A DNA stretch of 64,000 nucleotides from Mucilaginibacter ginsenosidivorans. Lineage in GTDB: Bacteria; Bacteroidota; Bacteroidia; Sphingobacteriales; Sphingobacteriaceae. The translations under genes and the position numbers were made by a program. The stretch lies in the NCBI RefSeq assembly GCF_007971025.1, contig NZ_CP042436.1:3348001-3412000 (forward strand). Reading direction: 5' to 3'. The notes under the pieces are model-generated. The model made no database searches. It was given only the letters and a program-made list of their open reading frames with translations, and was not told the DNA's origin. Positions 27,009 through 35,034 of this stretch are shown in pieces; the stretch's first letter is position 1, and each line of letters opens with the position of its first letter.

Positions 27009-27350
27009 ATGAAAGCACTAGGAAAAAAAATCAGGTTACTTCGCCATCAAAAAGGATGGAGCCAGGAAGATGTTGCAAAAAAGCTCGACATCTCCATCCC
27101 GGCTTTTTCCAAGATCGAAACTGGAATTACAGATATTAACCTTTCGAGATTAGAGCAAATAGCTGTTTTGTTTGACATGACTGTGGTTCAGTTGCTTACA
27201 TTTAATGATTCGGAACAGGATCAGAAATTTGTGAACGAGTTGGAGTCGGTCAACAAGAAATTGCTCGACCGCGAGTCGGAAGTGATCGACCTGCAAAAAA
27301 AGGTGATCGAGCTTTTTGAAGAGCTTCGCCACGCTAAAGTTACTGCCTGA
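27009..27350 (+). CDS. XRE-family helix-turn-helix regulator
   Basis: The 113-residue protein has an N-terminal HTH_3 domain (IRLLRHQKGWSQEDVAKKLDISIPAFSKIETG in helix order, residues about 8-42, continuing to LLTF). A C-terminal coiled coil follows, with the heptad-like run ESVNKKLLDRESEVIDLQKKVIELFEEL that should make it a dimer. It is typical of small Cro/CI-like regulators found singly in Sphingobacteriaceae. No phage or toxin gene is next to it. It is convergent with the acetyltransferase gene at 27374, only 23 bp apart. Confidence 0.93.
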   Translation: MKALGKKIRLLRHQKGWSQEDVAKKLDISIPAFSKIETGITDINLSRLEQIAVLFDMTVVQLLTFNDSEQDQKFVNELESVNKKLLDRESEVIDLQKKVIELFEELRHAKVTA

Positions 27351-27373
27351 TAATTAAGTTTCAGCTCTTTTTG

Positions 27374-28495
27374 TTATTCAAAAATGTAGCGCATGGTGAC
27401 GTGTTTCTTGCCAAAAACACCACCCATACTATGATGCAATGCGATCATTTTATCGTTGAAATCCCCCACCCACGACAGTTCCAATTCGTCATATTGCTTT
27501 AAAGGCAAGACATATTCTTTCACTTTTATAAATAGACCAGACTCGAGGCCGTGCTTTTGATAAGCCTGTTTGGTACCCATTACAATGGCCCTCATGCGCT
27601 TTACCCCCCGCCACCGGTTATAAACAAATTTCAATTTTCCGATAAGGTTCAACTTTCCGTTTATACCCTTGATCATCTGGTTGGCGTCGGGCAGGATAAC
27701 GACAAACGATGCCGGTTCGCCATTGACGTAGGCAAACCATATCAGTTTTTCATCCATCAATGGTTTCATCTTCCGGAAACTTTCCATTATGGTGGCATGG
27801 GTTATCGGCACAAAATTTTCAAAATCGCGCCAGCCGTCATTGTAAATCTCAATAAAATCAGCGGCGAATTTTTCTATTTGTGCTGAATCGAAATGCCTGA
27901 ATTCGTAACCCGGTTTCTGAGCAACCCACTCTGCTATTTTTGTAAACCTTTCAGGGAAGGGCTTGTGAGCATCAACATGGTTTGTGATCTGCTCATATAA
28001 GGTATGGAAGCCGTAGTCGTCAAAAAACTTTTTGTAATAAGGAGGATTATAATTCATTCCGTACGACGGCGGTACAAAACCCTCGGCAAGCAACCCCCAA
28101 AAATTGTCGTTCTCCCCAAAGTTGATGGGACCATCCATTGCCTGCATGCCGTTATTTTTCAGCCACGTTTTTGCTGTATCGAATAACAAGAAAGCCACCT
28201 TCTCATCATTTACCGACTCGAAAAACCCCATCCCGCCTGTAGGTTGTTCATAGTTGTAAGCTTTTTTGTCGTTTATAAAGGCGGCAACGCGGCCCAGCAG
28301 CTTTCCGTCATCATCGGTCAATACCCAGCGTGTACATTTGCCATGCTGATGAAAATTGTTCTTTTTCGGGTCGAAAACAGCTTCAATATCGTTGTCCAGC
28401 GGGCATATCCAATTTTCATCGCTCTTGTAAATGATACGGGCAACATCCAGGAATGCTTGTTGGGTTTGTTTGTTATTGACCTCGGTTATTTTCAT
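27374..28495 (-). CDS. GNAT-like N-acetyltransferase family protein
   Basis: The 373-residue cytoplasmic protein starts MKITEVNNKQTQQAFLDVARIIYKSDENW. It has an N-terminal half with LLGRVAAFINDKKA and GMGFFESVNDEKVAFLLFDTAKTWLK, a GNAT-like core with weak acetyl-CoA loop, and a middle motif GPINFGENDNFWGLLAEGF. The second half has NGEPASFVVILPDANQMI and the strand-helix pattern of another GNAT fold. It belongs to a conserved Bacteroidota group annotated as N-acetyltransferases; no substrate is known to me. It is a lone minus-strand gene preceded by a terminator of the small acidic gene upstream. Confidence 0.8.
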   Translation of the reverse strand: MKITEVNNKQTQQAFLDVARIIYKSDENWICPLDNDIEAVFDPKKNNFHQHGKCTRWVLTDDDGKLLGRVAAFINDKKAYNYEQPTGGMGFFESVNDEKVAFLLFDTAKTWLKNNGMQAMDGPINFGENDNFWGLLAEGFVPPSYGMNYNPPYYKKFFDDYGFHTLYEQITNHVDAHKPFPERFTKIAEWVAQKPGYEFRHFDSAQIEKFAADFIEIYNDGWRDFENFVPITHATIMESFRKMKPLMDEKLIWFAYVNGEPASFVVILPDANQMIKGINGKLNLIGKLKFVYNRWRGVKRMRAIVMGTKQAYQKHGLESGLFIKVKEYVLPLKQYDELELSWVGDFNDKMIALHHSMGGVFGKKHVTMRYIFE

Positions 28496-28522
28496 AGAAA
28501 GTAGTACTGCTGTTTAAATAAA

Positions 28523-28551
28523 AAAGCATCCGGGGGGATTGCGGATGCTTT
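28523..28551 (-). terminator. rho-independent terminator
   Basis: The 10-bp stem AAAGCATCCG / CGGATGCTTT has a 9-nt loop and continues into T-rich DNA on the minus strand. It closes the small acidic gene ending at 28579. Confidence 0.8.
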
Positions 28552-28578
28552 AAGATCGTTTATAGTTAATAAATGTTA

Positions 28579-28779
28579 TCAATAGTCGTCGTCATCATCG
28601 TAAGTATCAAAGTTTTCGTAGCGGCCCAGGTCGTCTAAGGGCATATCGAAATCTTCGTCATCATCGTCGTCGATGATCTTTTTTTTCACAGGCACATCCG
28701 CCGGTTTCTCATCTGGTCTCTTTACGCTGGCGCTCCTGGCACTTGAATCTTTCTTAACTGGTTTCTTCGGCGTTTCCAT
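28579..28779 (-). CDS. small highly charged, aspartate-rich protein
   Basis: The 66-residue protein has a basic Lys/Ser/Pro-rich first half (METPKKPVKKDSSARSASVK) and an acidic second half with runs of Asp (IIDDDDDEDFDMPLDD and a TYDDDDDY end). It is almost certainly disordered. It has its own terminator and a clean gap on both sides. Similar short charge-segregated proteins recur in Sphingobacteriaceae, but I know of no function; nucleic-acid or metal interaction is only a guess. Confidence 0.65.
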   Translation of the reverse strand: METPKKPVKKDSSARSASVKRPDEKPADVPVKKKIIDDDDDEDFDMPLDDLGRYENFDTYDDDDDY

Positions 28780-28904
28780 TGCGGTGAAATTTTCTACAGT
28801 CTAAATTAAATTGGGGTCAGTTGTTAATGTAATGTTTGTTTAACGCAGTTTTCTGCTATCCCAAAAATAATTAAAATCAATTTCAAAGAAAATACATTTA
28901 AAAA

Positions 28905-29465
28905 TTATTCTGCCTGCTCGCCAATGGACGAGGAATTATCTGTAAAGTCCTTTATCTGTGGCAATTCACTAAGGCTGTTTATTCCAAAATAATCCATAAA
29001 CTGTTGGCTCGTGCTGTATAAAATAGGACGACCGACGGTTTCCGACTTCCCGGCAATGGTGATCAGCTCCTTTTCAAGCAGCTTTTGTATCGAATATTCG
29101 CTGTTAACCCCCCGTATCTGCTCTATTTCCAGTTTGGTGACCTGGTGCTTATAGGCAATGATGGCAAGCGTCTCTAAAGCGGCGGGGCTTAATTTCTTTT
29201 TCGAGCGCTGCAACTGTAATAAATTGATAACGGCGTGGTAGTCTTTTTTTGTCAGGAACTGGTAGCCGTTAGCAACATTTACCAGTTCGATGGCCAGGTT
29301 AGGATCCTGGTATTTGGTTTTGATACTATCTAAGCAGGACATGATCTCCTCGCGACTGAAATCGCGTTCGAAAACCGATTGCAGGCAGTAGATTATTTCC
29401 TCGGTACGGATGCTTTGTTCCGATGAAAAGATTAATGCTTCAATATATAGCTCCGGGTTTTCCAT
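28905..29465 (-). CDS. scpB: segregation and condensation protein ScpB
   Basis: The 186-residue protein consists of two winged-helix domains. Family segments are YIEALIFSSEQSIRTEEI at the start, KKLSPAALETLAIIAYKHQVTKLEIEQIRGVNS in the middle, and LLEKELITIAGKSETVGRPILYSTS near the end, the GRPxxYxTT-type motif of ScpB. It binds ScpA and regulates the SMC condensin complex that compacts and separates chromosomes. The scpA gene is not adjacent. It is a single minus-strand gene with a 125-bp AT-rich gap behind it. Confidence 0.95.
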   Translation of the reverse strand: MENPELYIEALIFSSEQSIRTEEIIYCLQSVFERDFSREEIMSCLDSIKTKYQDPNLAIELVNVANGYQFLTKKDYHAVINLLQLQRSKKKLSPAALETLAIIAYKHQVTKLEIEQIRGVNSEYSIQKLLEKELITIAGKSETVGRPILYSTSQQFMDYFGINSLSELPQIKDFTDNSSSIGEQAE

Positions 29466-29825
29466 TTATTTTTTTTGGAGTTTTAAAGATGCGGAAAGAT
29501 AAAGATATTGCCAAAAGATTAAAAAAATGGCACCTGGAGATATTAACATTTGGGGAATTTTAGTGGGGAATATATTGTCTGAAAGGAAAAATGTGGGAAA
29601 AAAAGCAACACTTTTCGGAAAAAATTTCCCCGCATAAATGATATATGTATTAAAAGTTAAGTTTATTTACGCTCATAACGGGGTTTTTAGGTAATGGCAC
29701 AACATTTGGATATATATACATGACCCCCAAAAAGGGCTGTTTTTCATAGGTAGATGTAGAGGCCGGAAACTGCGAGAGTACCCGGCCTTTCTTTTTGCCC
29801 TAAGTTTTAAGAAAATAATCTTTGC
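29466..29825. other. intergenic region holding a plus-strand terminator and candidate small RNA
   Basis: Both flanking genes are on the minus strand, yet the hairpin at 29760-29795 has its T-tract on the plus strand. The rest is AT-rich. The possible small transcript is listed separately. Confidence 0.5.
29710..29795 (+). ncRNA. candidate small RNA or short-peptide transcript
   Basis: A plus-strand hairpin (AGGCCGG at 29760-29766 with CCGGCCT at 29782-29788) runs into TTCTTTTTG, a terminator with no plus-strand gene in front of it. Upstream, AACATTTGG at 29701-29709 is an imperfect -7 element. A nine-codon frame ATG...TAG at 29720-29749 encodes MTPKKGCFS. Neither SRP RNA nor 6S RNA signatures are convincing. 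The call rests only on the orphan terminator. Confidence 0.3.
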
Positions 29826-30950
29826 TTAATAGTTTATTACCTGCTCCTCGATCTGGGAAGGTACATCACGCCACTCATATTTCTGGTTACGCAACTGCGG
29901 CTGAAAGCCGGCCTCGATAATCGAGTTTTGAATGCCCTTTGCCGTAAAGCGGTGAGGCGCCCCGGCGGCCGAAACAACATTCTCCTCGATCATGATTGAG
30001 CCGAAATCGTTGGCGCCGGCATGGAGGCATACCTGGGCGACCTGCTTACCCACGGTGAGCCACGAGGCCTGGATGTTTTTGATGTTGGGAAGCATGATGC
30101 GGCTAAGCGCTATCATGCGTATATATTCATCTCCGGAAACATTATTAGTAATGCCACGAACTTTACGCAGCAAAGTGCCGTCGTCCTGGAAAGGCCAGGG
30201 GATAAAGGCGATGAAACCGTAGGCGCCTTCCGGTTTTTCCGATTGTACCTCACGAATCCACACCAGGTGTTCAAAGCGCTCCTCAATGGTTTCGACATGC
30301 CCGAACATCATGGTAGCTGAAGAGGGCAGATTAAGCTGATGAGCGGCACGCATTACATCCAGCCACTCCTTACCGCCGCATTTCCCTTTTGAGATCAGCC
30401 TGCGCACACGGTCGTTCAATATTTCGGCGCCTGCACCGGGCAGCGAATCGAGACCGGCGGCTTTCAATTCGCGCAATACATCAATATGGCTCATGCCTTC
30501 CAGCTTGGCCACGTGGGCTATTTCGGGCGGACCGAGCGAGTGCAATTTAAGCGCGGGGTATAATTCTTTTAATTGTTTGAACAGGTCGGCGTAGAACTTT
30601 AATCCCAGGTCTGGGTGATGGCCGCCCTGCAAAAGCAGCTGGTCGCCGCCATAACGAAAAGTTTCCTCTATCTTTTGCTTATAAGTTTCGATATCGGTAA
30701 TATAGCTATCATCGTGACCGGGGCGACGGAAGAAGTTGCAGAACTTGCAGTTCGCTATGCAAACATTGGTAGTGTTTACGTTACGGTCTATCTGCCAGGT
30801 AACCTTGCCATGCGGCACCTGCTTTTTGCGAAGTTCGTTGGCTACGAACATCAACTCAGCAGTTGGAGCATGGTGATAAAGGTGTACGCCTTCCTCGACG
30901 GAAAGAAAATCAAAATTTAAAGCGCGCTGTAAAAGATCGGCGGTATTCAT
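29826..30950 (-). CDS. mqnC: cyclic dehypoxanthine futalosine synthase (radical SAM)
   Basis: The 374-residue enzyme has the radical SAM motif with Cys64, Cys68 and Cys71 in NVCIANCKFCNFF. It also has LLQGGHHPDLGL, the segment LDSLPGAGAEILNDRVRRL and SSATMMFGHVETIEERFEHL, all diagnostic of the MqnC/MqnE family. The QGGxxP and PGAGAEIL forms with the GHxE context point to MqnC. It cyclises dehypoxanthine futalosine in the futalosine route to menaquinone. The other mqn genes are not in the window. Menaquinone is the quinone used by the complex I genes found further on. Confidence 0.93.
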   Translation of the reverse strand: MNTADLLQRALNFDFLSVEEGVHLYHHAPTAELMFVANELRKKQVPHGKVTWQIDRNVNTTNVCIANCKFCNFFRRPGHDDSYITDIETYKQKIEETFRYGGDQLLLQGGHHPDLGLKFYADLFKQLKELYPALKLHSLGPPEIAHVAKLEGMSHIDVLRELKAAGLDSLPGAGAEILNDRVRRLISKGKCGGKEWLDVMRAAHQLNLPSSATMMFGHVETIEERFEHLVWIREVQSEKPEGAYGFIAFIPWPFQDDGTLLRKVRGITNNVSGDEYIRMIALSRIMLPNIKNIQASWLTVGKQVAQVCLHAGANDFGSIMIEENVVSAAGAPHRFTAKGIQNSIIEAGFQPQLRNQKYEWRDVPSQIEEQVINY

Positions 30951-31080
30951 ACAGGCAAAGATAAGGACTTGAGGGCTTGGTTGTATTTACATAGCTAAGT
31001 TTGACGGTGGGATTATGAAGGTCATAAAACTTAGTATTGTTTTACAGCATAAAAATCACCGAACATAAATACCCTTTCCT

Positions 31081-31088
31081 TAGTTTTG
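31081..31088 (+). promoter_or_regulatory. -7 element of the glycosyltransferase gene
   Basis: TAGTTTTG matches TAnnTTTG and lies 12 bp before the ATG at 31100, which implies a leader of only a few nucleotides. Confidence 0.45.
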
Positions 31089-31099
31089 GAAAAAAAACA

Positions 31100-32233
31100 A
31101 TGCTATTTTTTTACTGTAGTTTAATCATAAGCCTAATCACCATTGCGATTAACATTTACCTTTTTGTAAGTTTTAGAAAGATCAGGAGTGTGAATGAGCA
31201 ACCCATAATAAAAGATCTGCCACCTGCTGCCATTATTATCGCGGTGCGGAATGAAGAAGAGGACCTTGCCAAAGCCCTGCAAAGCGTTTGCAATATTAAT
31301 TACAGCAATAGTCGCATCATTGTAGTGAATGACCGGTCGACCGACCGCACTGCCGATATACTGCGTGATTTTAAGGTGAAGTACCCTCAGCTTACTATCA
31401 CAACAGTTACCACGCTACCCGAGGGCTGGCTTGGGAAAAATAACGCGCTTTACCAGGGGTATCTGAGCAGCAATGAAGAATGGATGTTATTTACTGATGC
31501 CGACGTTGTGTTTCACCCGGATGCTTTAAGCAAGGCGTTAAGTTATGCAGTTGTTAATAAAGTGGACCACCTGGCAATTCTGCCTAAAGTGGTATCAAGG
31601 TCGGCTATTTTGAATAGTGTGCTGGCCACATTTACTGTTATGTTGCTGCTTCACCTCAGGCCCTGGGACGCAAAAAAGGCCAGATCGAAAGCATACGTAG
31701 GCATTGGTGCTTTTAATCTTGTCAGGCGCGATGCCTATGAAAAGGCCGGTACACACGCCCTTATAAAATTGCGGCCCGATGACGACCTGCAACTGGGCTT
31801 TAAGATCAAATCGGCCGGTTTACGCCAGCATGTATTGATCGGTAACGAATATGTTAGCCTGGAATGGTATAAAAATCTTGGGCAGCTTGCCAATGGATTG
31901 TTAAAAAACTCATTTTCGGTGGCCAACTACAATACAGTCAGGTCAGTGGCAAATTGTGCGCTGATGCTGATATTTGTAGCCTTACCTATGCCTTTGATGT
32001 TTGTTTTTGGCTCTGCCACTATCCGCATAATGGCCGGTGTTGTACTTTTAACACACGTCGTTTACATGGCTGTTATTCCGCCTAATAAGTGGTGGTATGC
32101 CCTTGTTATCCCATTCGCAGGCTTTTTTATGGCATATACTACTTTAAGGGCTACTTATATTACGCTTAAACAGGGCGGCATTTATTGGCGTGATAGCTTT
32201 TATTCGCTCGCAATGCTGAAAGGGGAAGCATAG
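31100..32233 (+). CDS. membrane glycosyltransferase family 2
   Basis: The start at ATG 31100 gives MLFFYCSLIISLITIAINIYLFV, an N-terminal membrane anchor; the TTG at 31037 would put charged residues in front of it. The 377-residue protein has the GT-A fold: AAIIIAVRNEEEDLAKAL, VVNDRSTDRTADIL, the DxD-type metal site MLFTDADVVFHP, and a later RPDDDLQLGFKIK in the acceptor site position. Three hydrophobic helices follow. It resembles the hopene- and carotenoid-associated glycosyltransferases of Bacteroidota. The acceptor is unknown. It is convergent with the ABC protein gene, 11 bp apart. Confidence 0.88.
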   Translation: MLFFYCSLIISLITIAINIYLFVSFRKIRSVNEQPIIKDLPPAAIIIAVRNEEEDLAKALQSVCNINYSNSRIIVVNDRSTDRTADILRDFKVKYPQLTITTVTTLPEGWLGKNNALYQGYLSSNEEWMLFTDADVVFHPDALSKALSYAVVNKVDHLAILPKVVSRSAILNSVLATFTVMLLLHLRPWDAKKARSKAYVGIGAFNLVRRDAYEKAGTHALIKLRPDDDLQLGFKIKSAGLRQHVLIGNEYVSLEWYKNLGQLANGLLKNSFSVANYNTVRSVANCALMLIFVALPMPLMFVFGSATIRIMAGVVLLTHVVYMAVIPPNKWWYALVIPFAGFFMAYTTLRATYITLKQGGIYWRDSFYSLAMLKGEA

Positions 32234-32244
32234 CGACACCTTCT

Positions 32245-33747
32245 TTATGAAACAACTTCACCCTTATCTAATCTCAAAACCTGTGTCACGCTATCCGGTA
32301 TCTCGTGCTGGTAATGGGTGACATAGATAAGAGTCACGTTACTCAGTTCACAAATAGCGTCAACAATGCTTTTAAAATGCCGCTGCTGATGCGCGTCAAG
32401 TCCCTGGCAGGGTTCATCGAATATCAATAAAGCAGGGTTCTTTACCAGGGCACGTGCCAGCAGGCAAAGCCGTTGCGCACTTGCCGGGATATTTTTAAGT
32501 AGTTGCCTCGAATACTGAGCTATCTCCAATGCCTGCATCCAGCGTAAAGCTATTGCCGTTTTTTTAGGATCGCTTGGGCGGAAAAGGCCCATGGTATCGT
32601 AAAAGCCAGATTCGATAACCTGCAGGCAGCTGTTATCTGTCGGAAAATACTGGTATAATTCGGGCGATATGAAGCCGGTTTTGTTTTTAATATCCCAAAT
32701 GCTTTCGCCGGTACCGCGTTTGCGGTCGAACAGAGTGATATCGTTTGCATAAGCCTGGGGATTATCGGCGTTGATAAGGCTTAACAAAGTAGACTTGCCG
32801 GCGCCATTCGGTCCCAGTAAGGCCCAGCGTTCGCCTTGCCGTATATGCCAGTCAACGTTTTTTAAAACTTGTTTTTCGCCATAGGTGATGTTTACCTTAT
32901 CCATCTTAACGACCCAGTCGTACGCGGCTGGTGTTATTTGTAAATTCAGCAGGTCCGCAAGCTCTTTTTTGTCTATTCTATCTGTCTCACCGTTAAAAAA
33001 AAGCCTGGTATCAAACTGCGAAGCCGGCATCTGTACGATGCTTTTATCTTTCAACAAAGCTACATGGGTAATAGCGGAAGGTATTTCAGAAGGCGACGTT
33101 GCTATTATCACCGTAATTCCTGATGCCGTAATGTGGCTTATAATAGTATCAAATTCGGCACGCGTTTGTATATCGAGCCCGGCGAGCGGGTTATCGAGCA
33201 TCAAAATAACAGGGTTTTTGAGCAATGCTGCCGCTATCAGCAGGCGTTTGGTTTCTCCATTTGATAGTTTGATAAGTTGTTTGTCTTTTAAACCCTCAAG
33301 GTGAAGCGTTTTTAGCACAAGGGAGAAGGTCCAGAAGGTATTTAAGGCAGGACCCGGTTTTATCGACCCAAGATATTCTTCTACGGTTTGTGCATCTTCG
33401 GAGTCGGATGAGTTATAGCGTTGCTGGTAATAGAAGTCGCCGGTATTGGATAAGTTACGGAAATGATGGCGCGGCTCGACAAGGGCGAGCAGCTTGTGAA
33501 AAGTGAGGTGTGCATTGGGGTGGGGGTGTTGTTCCAGGAAATCCTCGTGAAAATGATACTGTACGCTCCCAGCCGACAAATGGAACTTTCCGGCGATAAG
33601 ACCGAGCAAGGCACTTTTTCCAGACCCGCTTTGCCCTACGAGCGCCCAGTGTTCGCCTTTTTTTATTTGGAAATTTAAATTATTAAAAACGGTGTTACCA
33701 CCCAATTTGAGGACGGCATTATTGACCGATAACAAATGAATATCCAT
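32245..33747 (-). CDS. duplicated ATP-binding cassette protein, ModF-like
   Basis: The 500-residue cytoplasmic protein has two ABC domains. Domain one has Walker A GQSGSGKSALL, signature LSNGETKRLLIA and Walker B VILMLDNPLAGLD. Domain two has Walker A GPNGAGKSTLLSL, a degenerate signature PASAQRLCLLARALVKNP and Walker B LLIFDEPCQGLD, followed by the His switch VTHYQHEIP. It has no membrane domain and no permease gene nearby. This arrangement fits the ModF/PhrA group, for which a molybdate- or repair-linked role has been suggested without firm proof. In domain one the Walker B glutamate is replaced by Asn, so one of the two sites is probably inactive. Confidence 0.88.
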   Translation of the reverse strand: MDIHLLSVNNAVLKLGGNTVFNNLNFQIKKGEHWALVGQSGSGKSALLGLIAGKFHLSAGSVQYHFHEDFLEQHPHPNAHLTFHKLLALVEPRHHFRNLSNTGDFYYQQRYNSSDSEDAQTVEEYLGSIKPGPALNTFWTFSLVLKTLHLEGLKDKQLIKLSNGETKRLLIAAALLKNPVILMLDNPLAGLDIQTRAEFDTIISHITASGITVIIATSPSEIPSAITHVALLKDKSIVQMPASQFDTRLFFNGETDRIDKKELADLLNLQITPAAYDWVVKMDKVNITYGEKQVLKNVDWHIRQGERWALLGPNGAGKSTLLSLINADNPQAYANDITLFDRKRGTGESIWDIKNKTGFISPELYQYFPTDNSCLQVIESGFYDTMGLFRPSDPKKTAIALRWMQALEIAQYSRQLLKNIPASAQRLCLLARALVKNPALLIFDEPCQGLDAHQQRHFKSIVDAICELSNVTLIYVTHYQHEIPDSVTQVLRLDKGEVVS

Positions 33748-33841
33748 GCCCGCCTAAATTAGAAATTCTTTTCAGGGTATCACGACCAATGAAACTTTCG
33801 AAGTTGATTTTTGTAGTTAAGCTTATATCTAACCAAATTAT

Positions 33842-34006
33842 ATGAAAAATATTAATCTGATATTGTTTGTACTGGCGATGACCGTATTGAGCGGCTGTTC
33901 TGTCATCGGCGGTATTTTTAAGGCGGGCTTCGCTGTGGGAATTGTGGCCGTAATTGTTCTGATAGCCCTTATTATCTGGATCATCTCCATGTTTACCCGC
34001 AGGTAA
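33842..34006 (+). CDS. small lipoprotein with a transmembrane segment
   Basis: A 54-codon gene starts with ATG at 33842 and stops with TAA at 34004-34006. The product has a lipobox LSGC (Cys19) after MKNINLILFVLAMTV, a short GGIFKAG stretch, and a strongly hydrophobic C-terminal helix (VGIVAVIVLIALIIWIISM) ending in Arg-Arg. The rest of the gap is clean and a perfect terminator follows the stop, which supports expression. It resembles small Bacteroidota envelope peptides of unknown function. It is divergent from the ModF-like gene, 94 bp away. Confidence 0.75.
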   Translation: MKNINLILFVLAMTVLSGCSVIGGIFKAGFAVGIVAVIVLIALIIWIISMFTRR

Positions 34007-34008
34007 AC

Positions 34009-34042
34009 AAAAAAGCTCCCTGGTGAAACCGGAGAGCTTTTT
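34009..34042. terminator. rho-independent terminator between convergent small genes
   Basis: The outer stem AAAAAAGCTC / GAGCTTTTT, an inner helix and the loop GAA make a bidirectional terminator for the small lipoprotein gene and for the minus-strand lipoprotein gene ending at 34062. Confidence 0.88.
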
Positions 34043-34061
34043 GTTCTGACTTGAAAAGAAA

Positions 34062-34280
34062 TTACTTTTTAGTAGTGTCTTTTTTAGTAGTGTCAGCAGA
34101 CATTTTCATGCTGGTGTCTTTCTTAGTAGTGTCAGAAGCCATTTTAGCAGAGTCAGCCATTTTAGCAGAGTCAGCCATTTTGGTTGAATCAGCAGAAGAA
34201 GCTCCGCTGTTACCTTTACAAGCAGCAGCTGAAACAGCGATAGCTAATGCTAAGAAACCGATTTTGAATGAATTTTTCAT
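34062..34280 (-). CDS. small low-complexity lipoprotein 1 of the sigma-linked array
   Basis: The 72-residue product has the signal MKNSFKIGFLALAIAVSAAAC with the acylated Cys at residue 21. The mature part is almost wholly Ser, Thr, Asp, Lys, Ala and Met. It contains the tandem units MADSAK, MADSAK and then MASDTTKKDT, and ends DTTKKDTTKK. Such a tail should be disordered in the periplasm or outside. It is one of four similar genes within 1.3 kb and has its own sigma-type promoter 37 bp upstream. Automatic pipelines sometimes give these short proteins unrelated enzyme names; nothing here supports that. Confidence 0.8.
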   Translation of the reverse strand: MKNSFKIGFLALAIAVSAAACKGNSGASSADSTKMADSAKMADSAKMASDTTKKDTSMKMSADTTKKDTTKK

Positions 34281-34316
34281 TTGAGTTTTTTAATAAGTGA
34301 TTAATAGTTTTGCTTC

Positions 34317-34345
34317 TTAATACCTGAAAAAACAAAAGGTAACCC
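34317..34345 (-). promoter_or_regulatory. ECF-type promoter of lipoprotein gene 1
   Basis: Read on the minus strand, GGGTTAC (34345-34339), 15 bp, then GTATTAA (34323-34317). The same two blocks at nearly the same spacing precede two other lipoprotein genes and the sigma gene. The -35 block is also the descending arm of a hairpin with 34367-34376. Confidence 0.75.
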
Positions 34346-34440
34346 ATCATTTTATAAAAAAATTAAGGATTACCTTCGTTTTAAGAAAAAAACTAAAAAA
34401 TCAACAGATAAAACTAAAATGTTGAGTCTTTTCGGGGTAA

Positions 34441-34644
34441 TTATTTTTTAGTAGTGTCTTTCTTGGTGGTGTCAGCAGCAGCTGCAGTAGAATCAGCTTT
34501 TTTCACTGTATCTACAGTAGTAGTTTTAGTTGAATCAACGGTAGTAGTTGAATCAGTAGTAGAAGCAGAAGATGAACCTTTGCAAGCGGCGAAAGATACA
34601 GTGATTGCCAAAGCAAGGGCAGCAAATTTGAATGAATTTTTCAT
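34441..34644 (-). CDS. small low-complexity lipoprotein 2 of the sigma-linked array
   Basis: The 67-residue product has the signal MKNSFKFAALALAITVSFAAC, nearly the same as gene 1, and acylated Cys21. The mature part is Thr, Ser, Val, Asp and Lys rich (TTTVDSTKTTTVDTVKK) and ends in the same DTTKKDTTKK as gene 1, a sign of recent duplication. It is preceded by a perfect copy of the sigma-type promoter, and a second imperfect copy lies further upstream inside the terminator of gene 3. No function is known; a load of surface-exposed disordered lipoprotein under stress is the simplest picture. Confidence 0.8.
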   Translation of the reverse strand: MKNSFKFAALALAITVSFAACKGSSSASTTDSTTTVDSTKTTTVDTVKKADSTAAAADTTKKDTTKK

Positions 34645-34668
34645 GTTTATTATATTTTGTTTTTTGCA

Positions 34669-34697
34669 TTAATACCCCAAAAAACAAAAGGTAACCC
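34669..34697 (-). promoter_or_regulatory. ECF-type promoter of lipoprotein gene 2
   Basis: Read on the minus strand, GGGTTAC (34697-34691), 15 bp, then GTATTAA (34675-34669), identical in both blocks and spacing to the promoter of gene 1. The start codon is 24 bp past the -10 block. Confidence 0.75.
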
Positions 34698-34756
34698 ATG
34701 AAAGTTGAAAATAATTATATTTAATCTACCTGATTTGTAGTTAATATTGTCTTTGC

Positions 34757-34782
34757 AAAAAGGTAACCCGGCCGTGGTTACC
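34757..34782 (-). terminator. terminator of lipoprotein gene 3, overlapping a promoter-like motif
   Basis: GGTAACC / GGTTACC (34762-34768 and 34776-34782) forms a 7-bp stem followed by TTTTT on the minus strand. The descending arm GGGTTAC is spaced 15 bp from ATATTAA (34747-34741), one base off the sigma-type -10 block. Confidence 0.65.
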
Positions 34783-34799
34783 CTGGACGGTATCAGTTT

Positions 34800-35012
34800 T
34801 TAATTATTTTTTTTAACTGAGTCCTTTTTTGTTGAATCGATGCCGGCTTCTTTAACGGTGTCGATTTTTGTTACCGGCGAATCGACGCTTTTCTTGTTGG
34901 TGTCGATCTTTGAAACCGGGCTGTTTTTACCTTGTTCGCCGCAGCCGGAACATCCGGCGGCCGACAGTGCAATTGCCAATGCAGCAACGCTAACTTTCAA
35001 TAAATTTTTCAT
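34800..35012 (-). CDS. small low-complexity lipoprotein 3 of the sigma-linked array
   Basis: The 70-residue product has the signal MKNLLKVSVAALAIALSAAGC with Cys21 as the acylated residue, followed closely by a second and third Cys position (SGCGEQG). The tail is Lys, Asp, Ser and Val rich with the repeated units SPVSKIDTNKK and SPVTKIDTVKE. It differs more from genes 1 and 2 than they do from each other but shares size, architecture and promoter. The extra Cys after the lipobox could form a disulfide or simply be part of the short linker. Confidence 0.8.
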   Translation of the reverse strand: MKNLLKVSVAALAIALSAAGCSGCGEQGKNSPVSKIDTNKKSVDSPVTKIDTVKEAGIDSTKKDSVKKNN

Positions 35013-35034
35013 TGTTTTTAATTTAAGTTTTGCA

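Noticed and set aside
29758..29790. SRP RNA (4.5S) in the orphan hairpin
   Set aside because: The stem-loop lacks the conserved GGAAGGAAGCAG type apical sequence; only a loose similarity to the GGCCGGAAAC start is seen.
34062..34280. Enzyme names sometimes attached to such short lipoproteins
   Set aside because: The sequence is a lipoprotein signal plus a low-complexity tail; no catalytic domain could fit in 72 residues of this composition.
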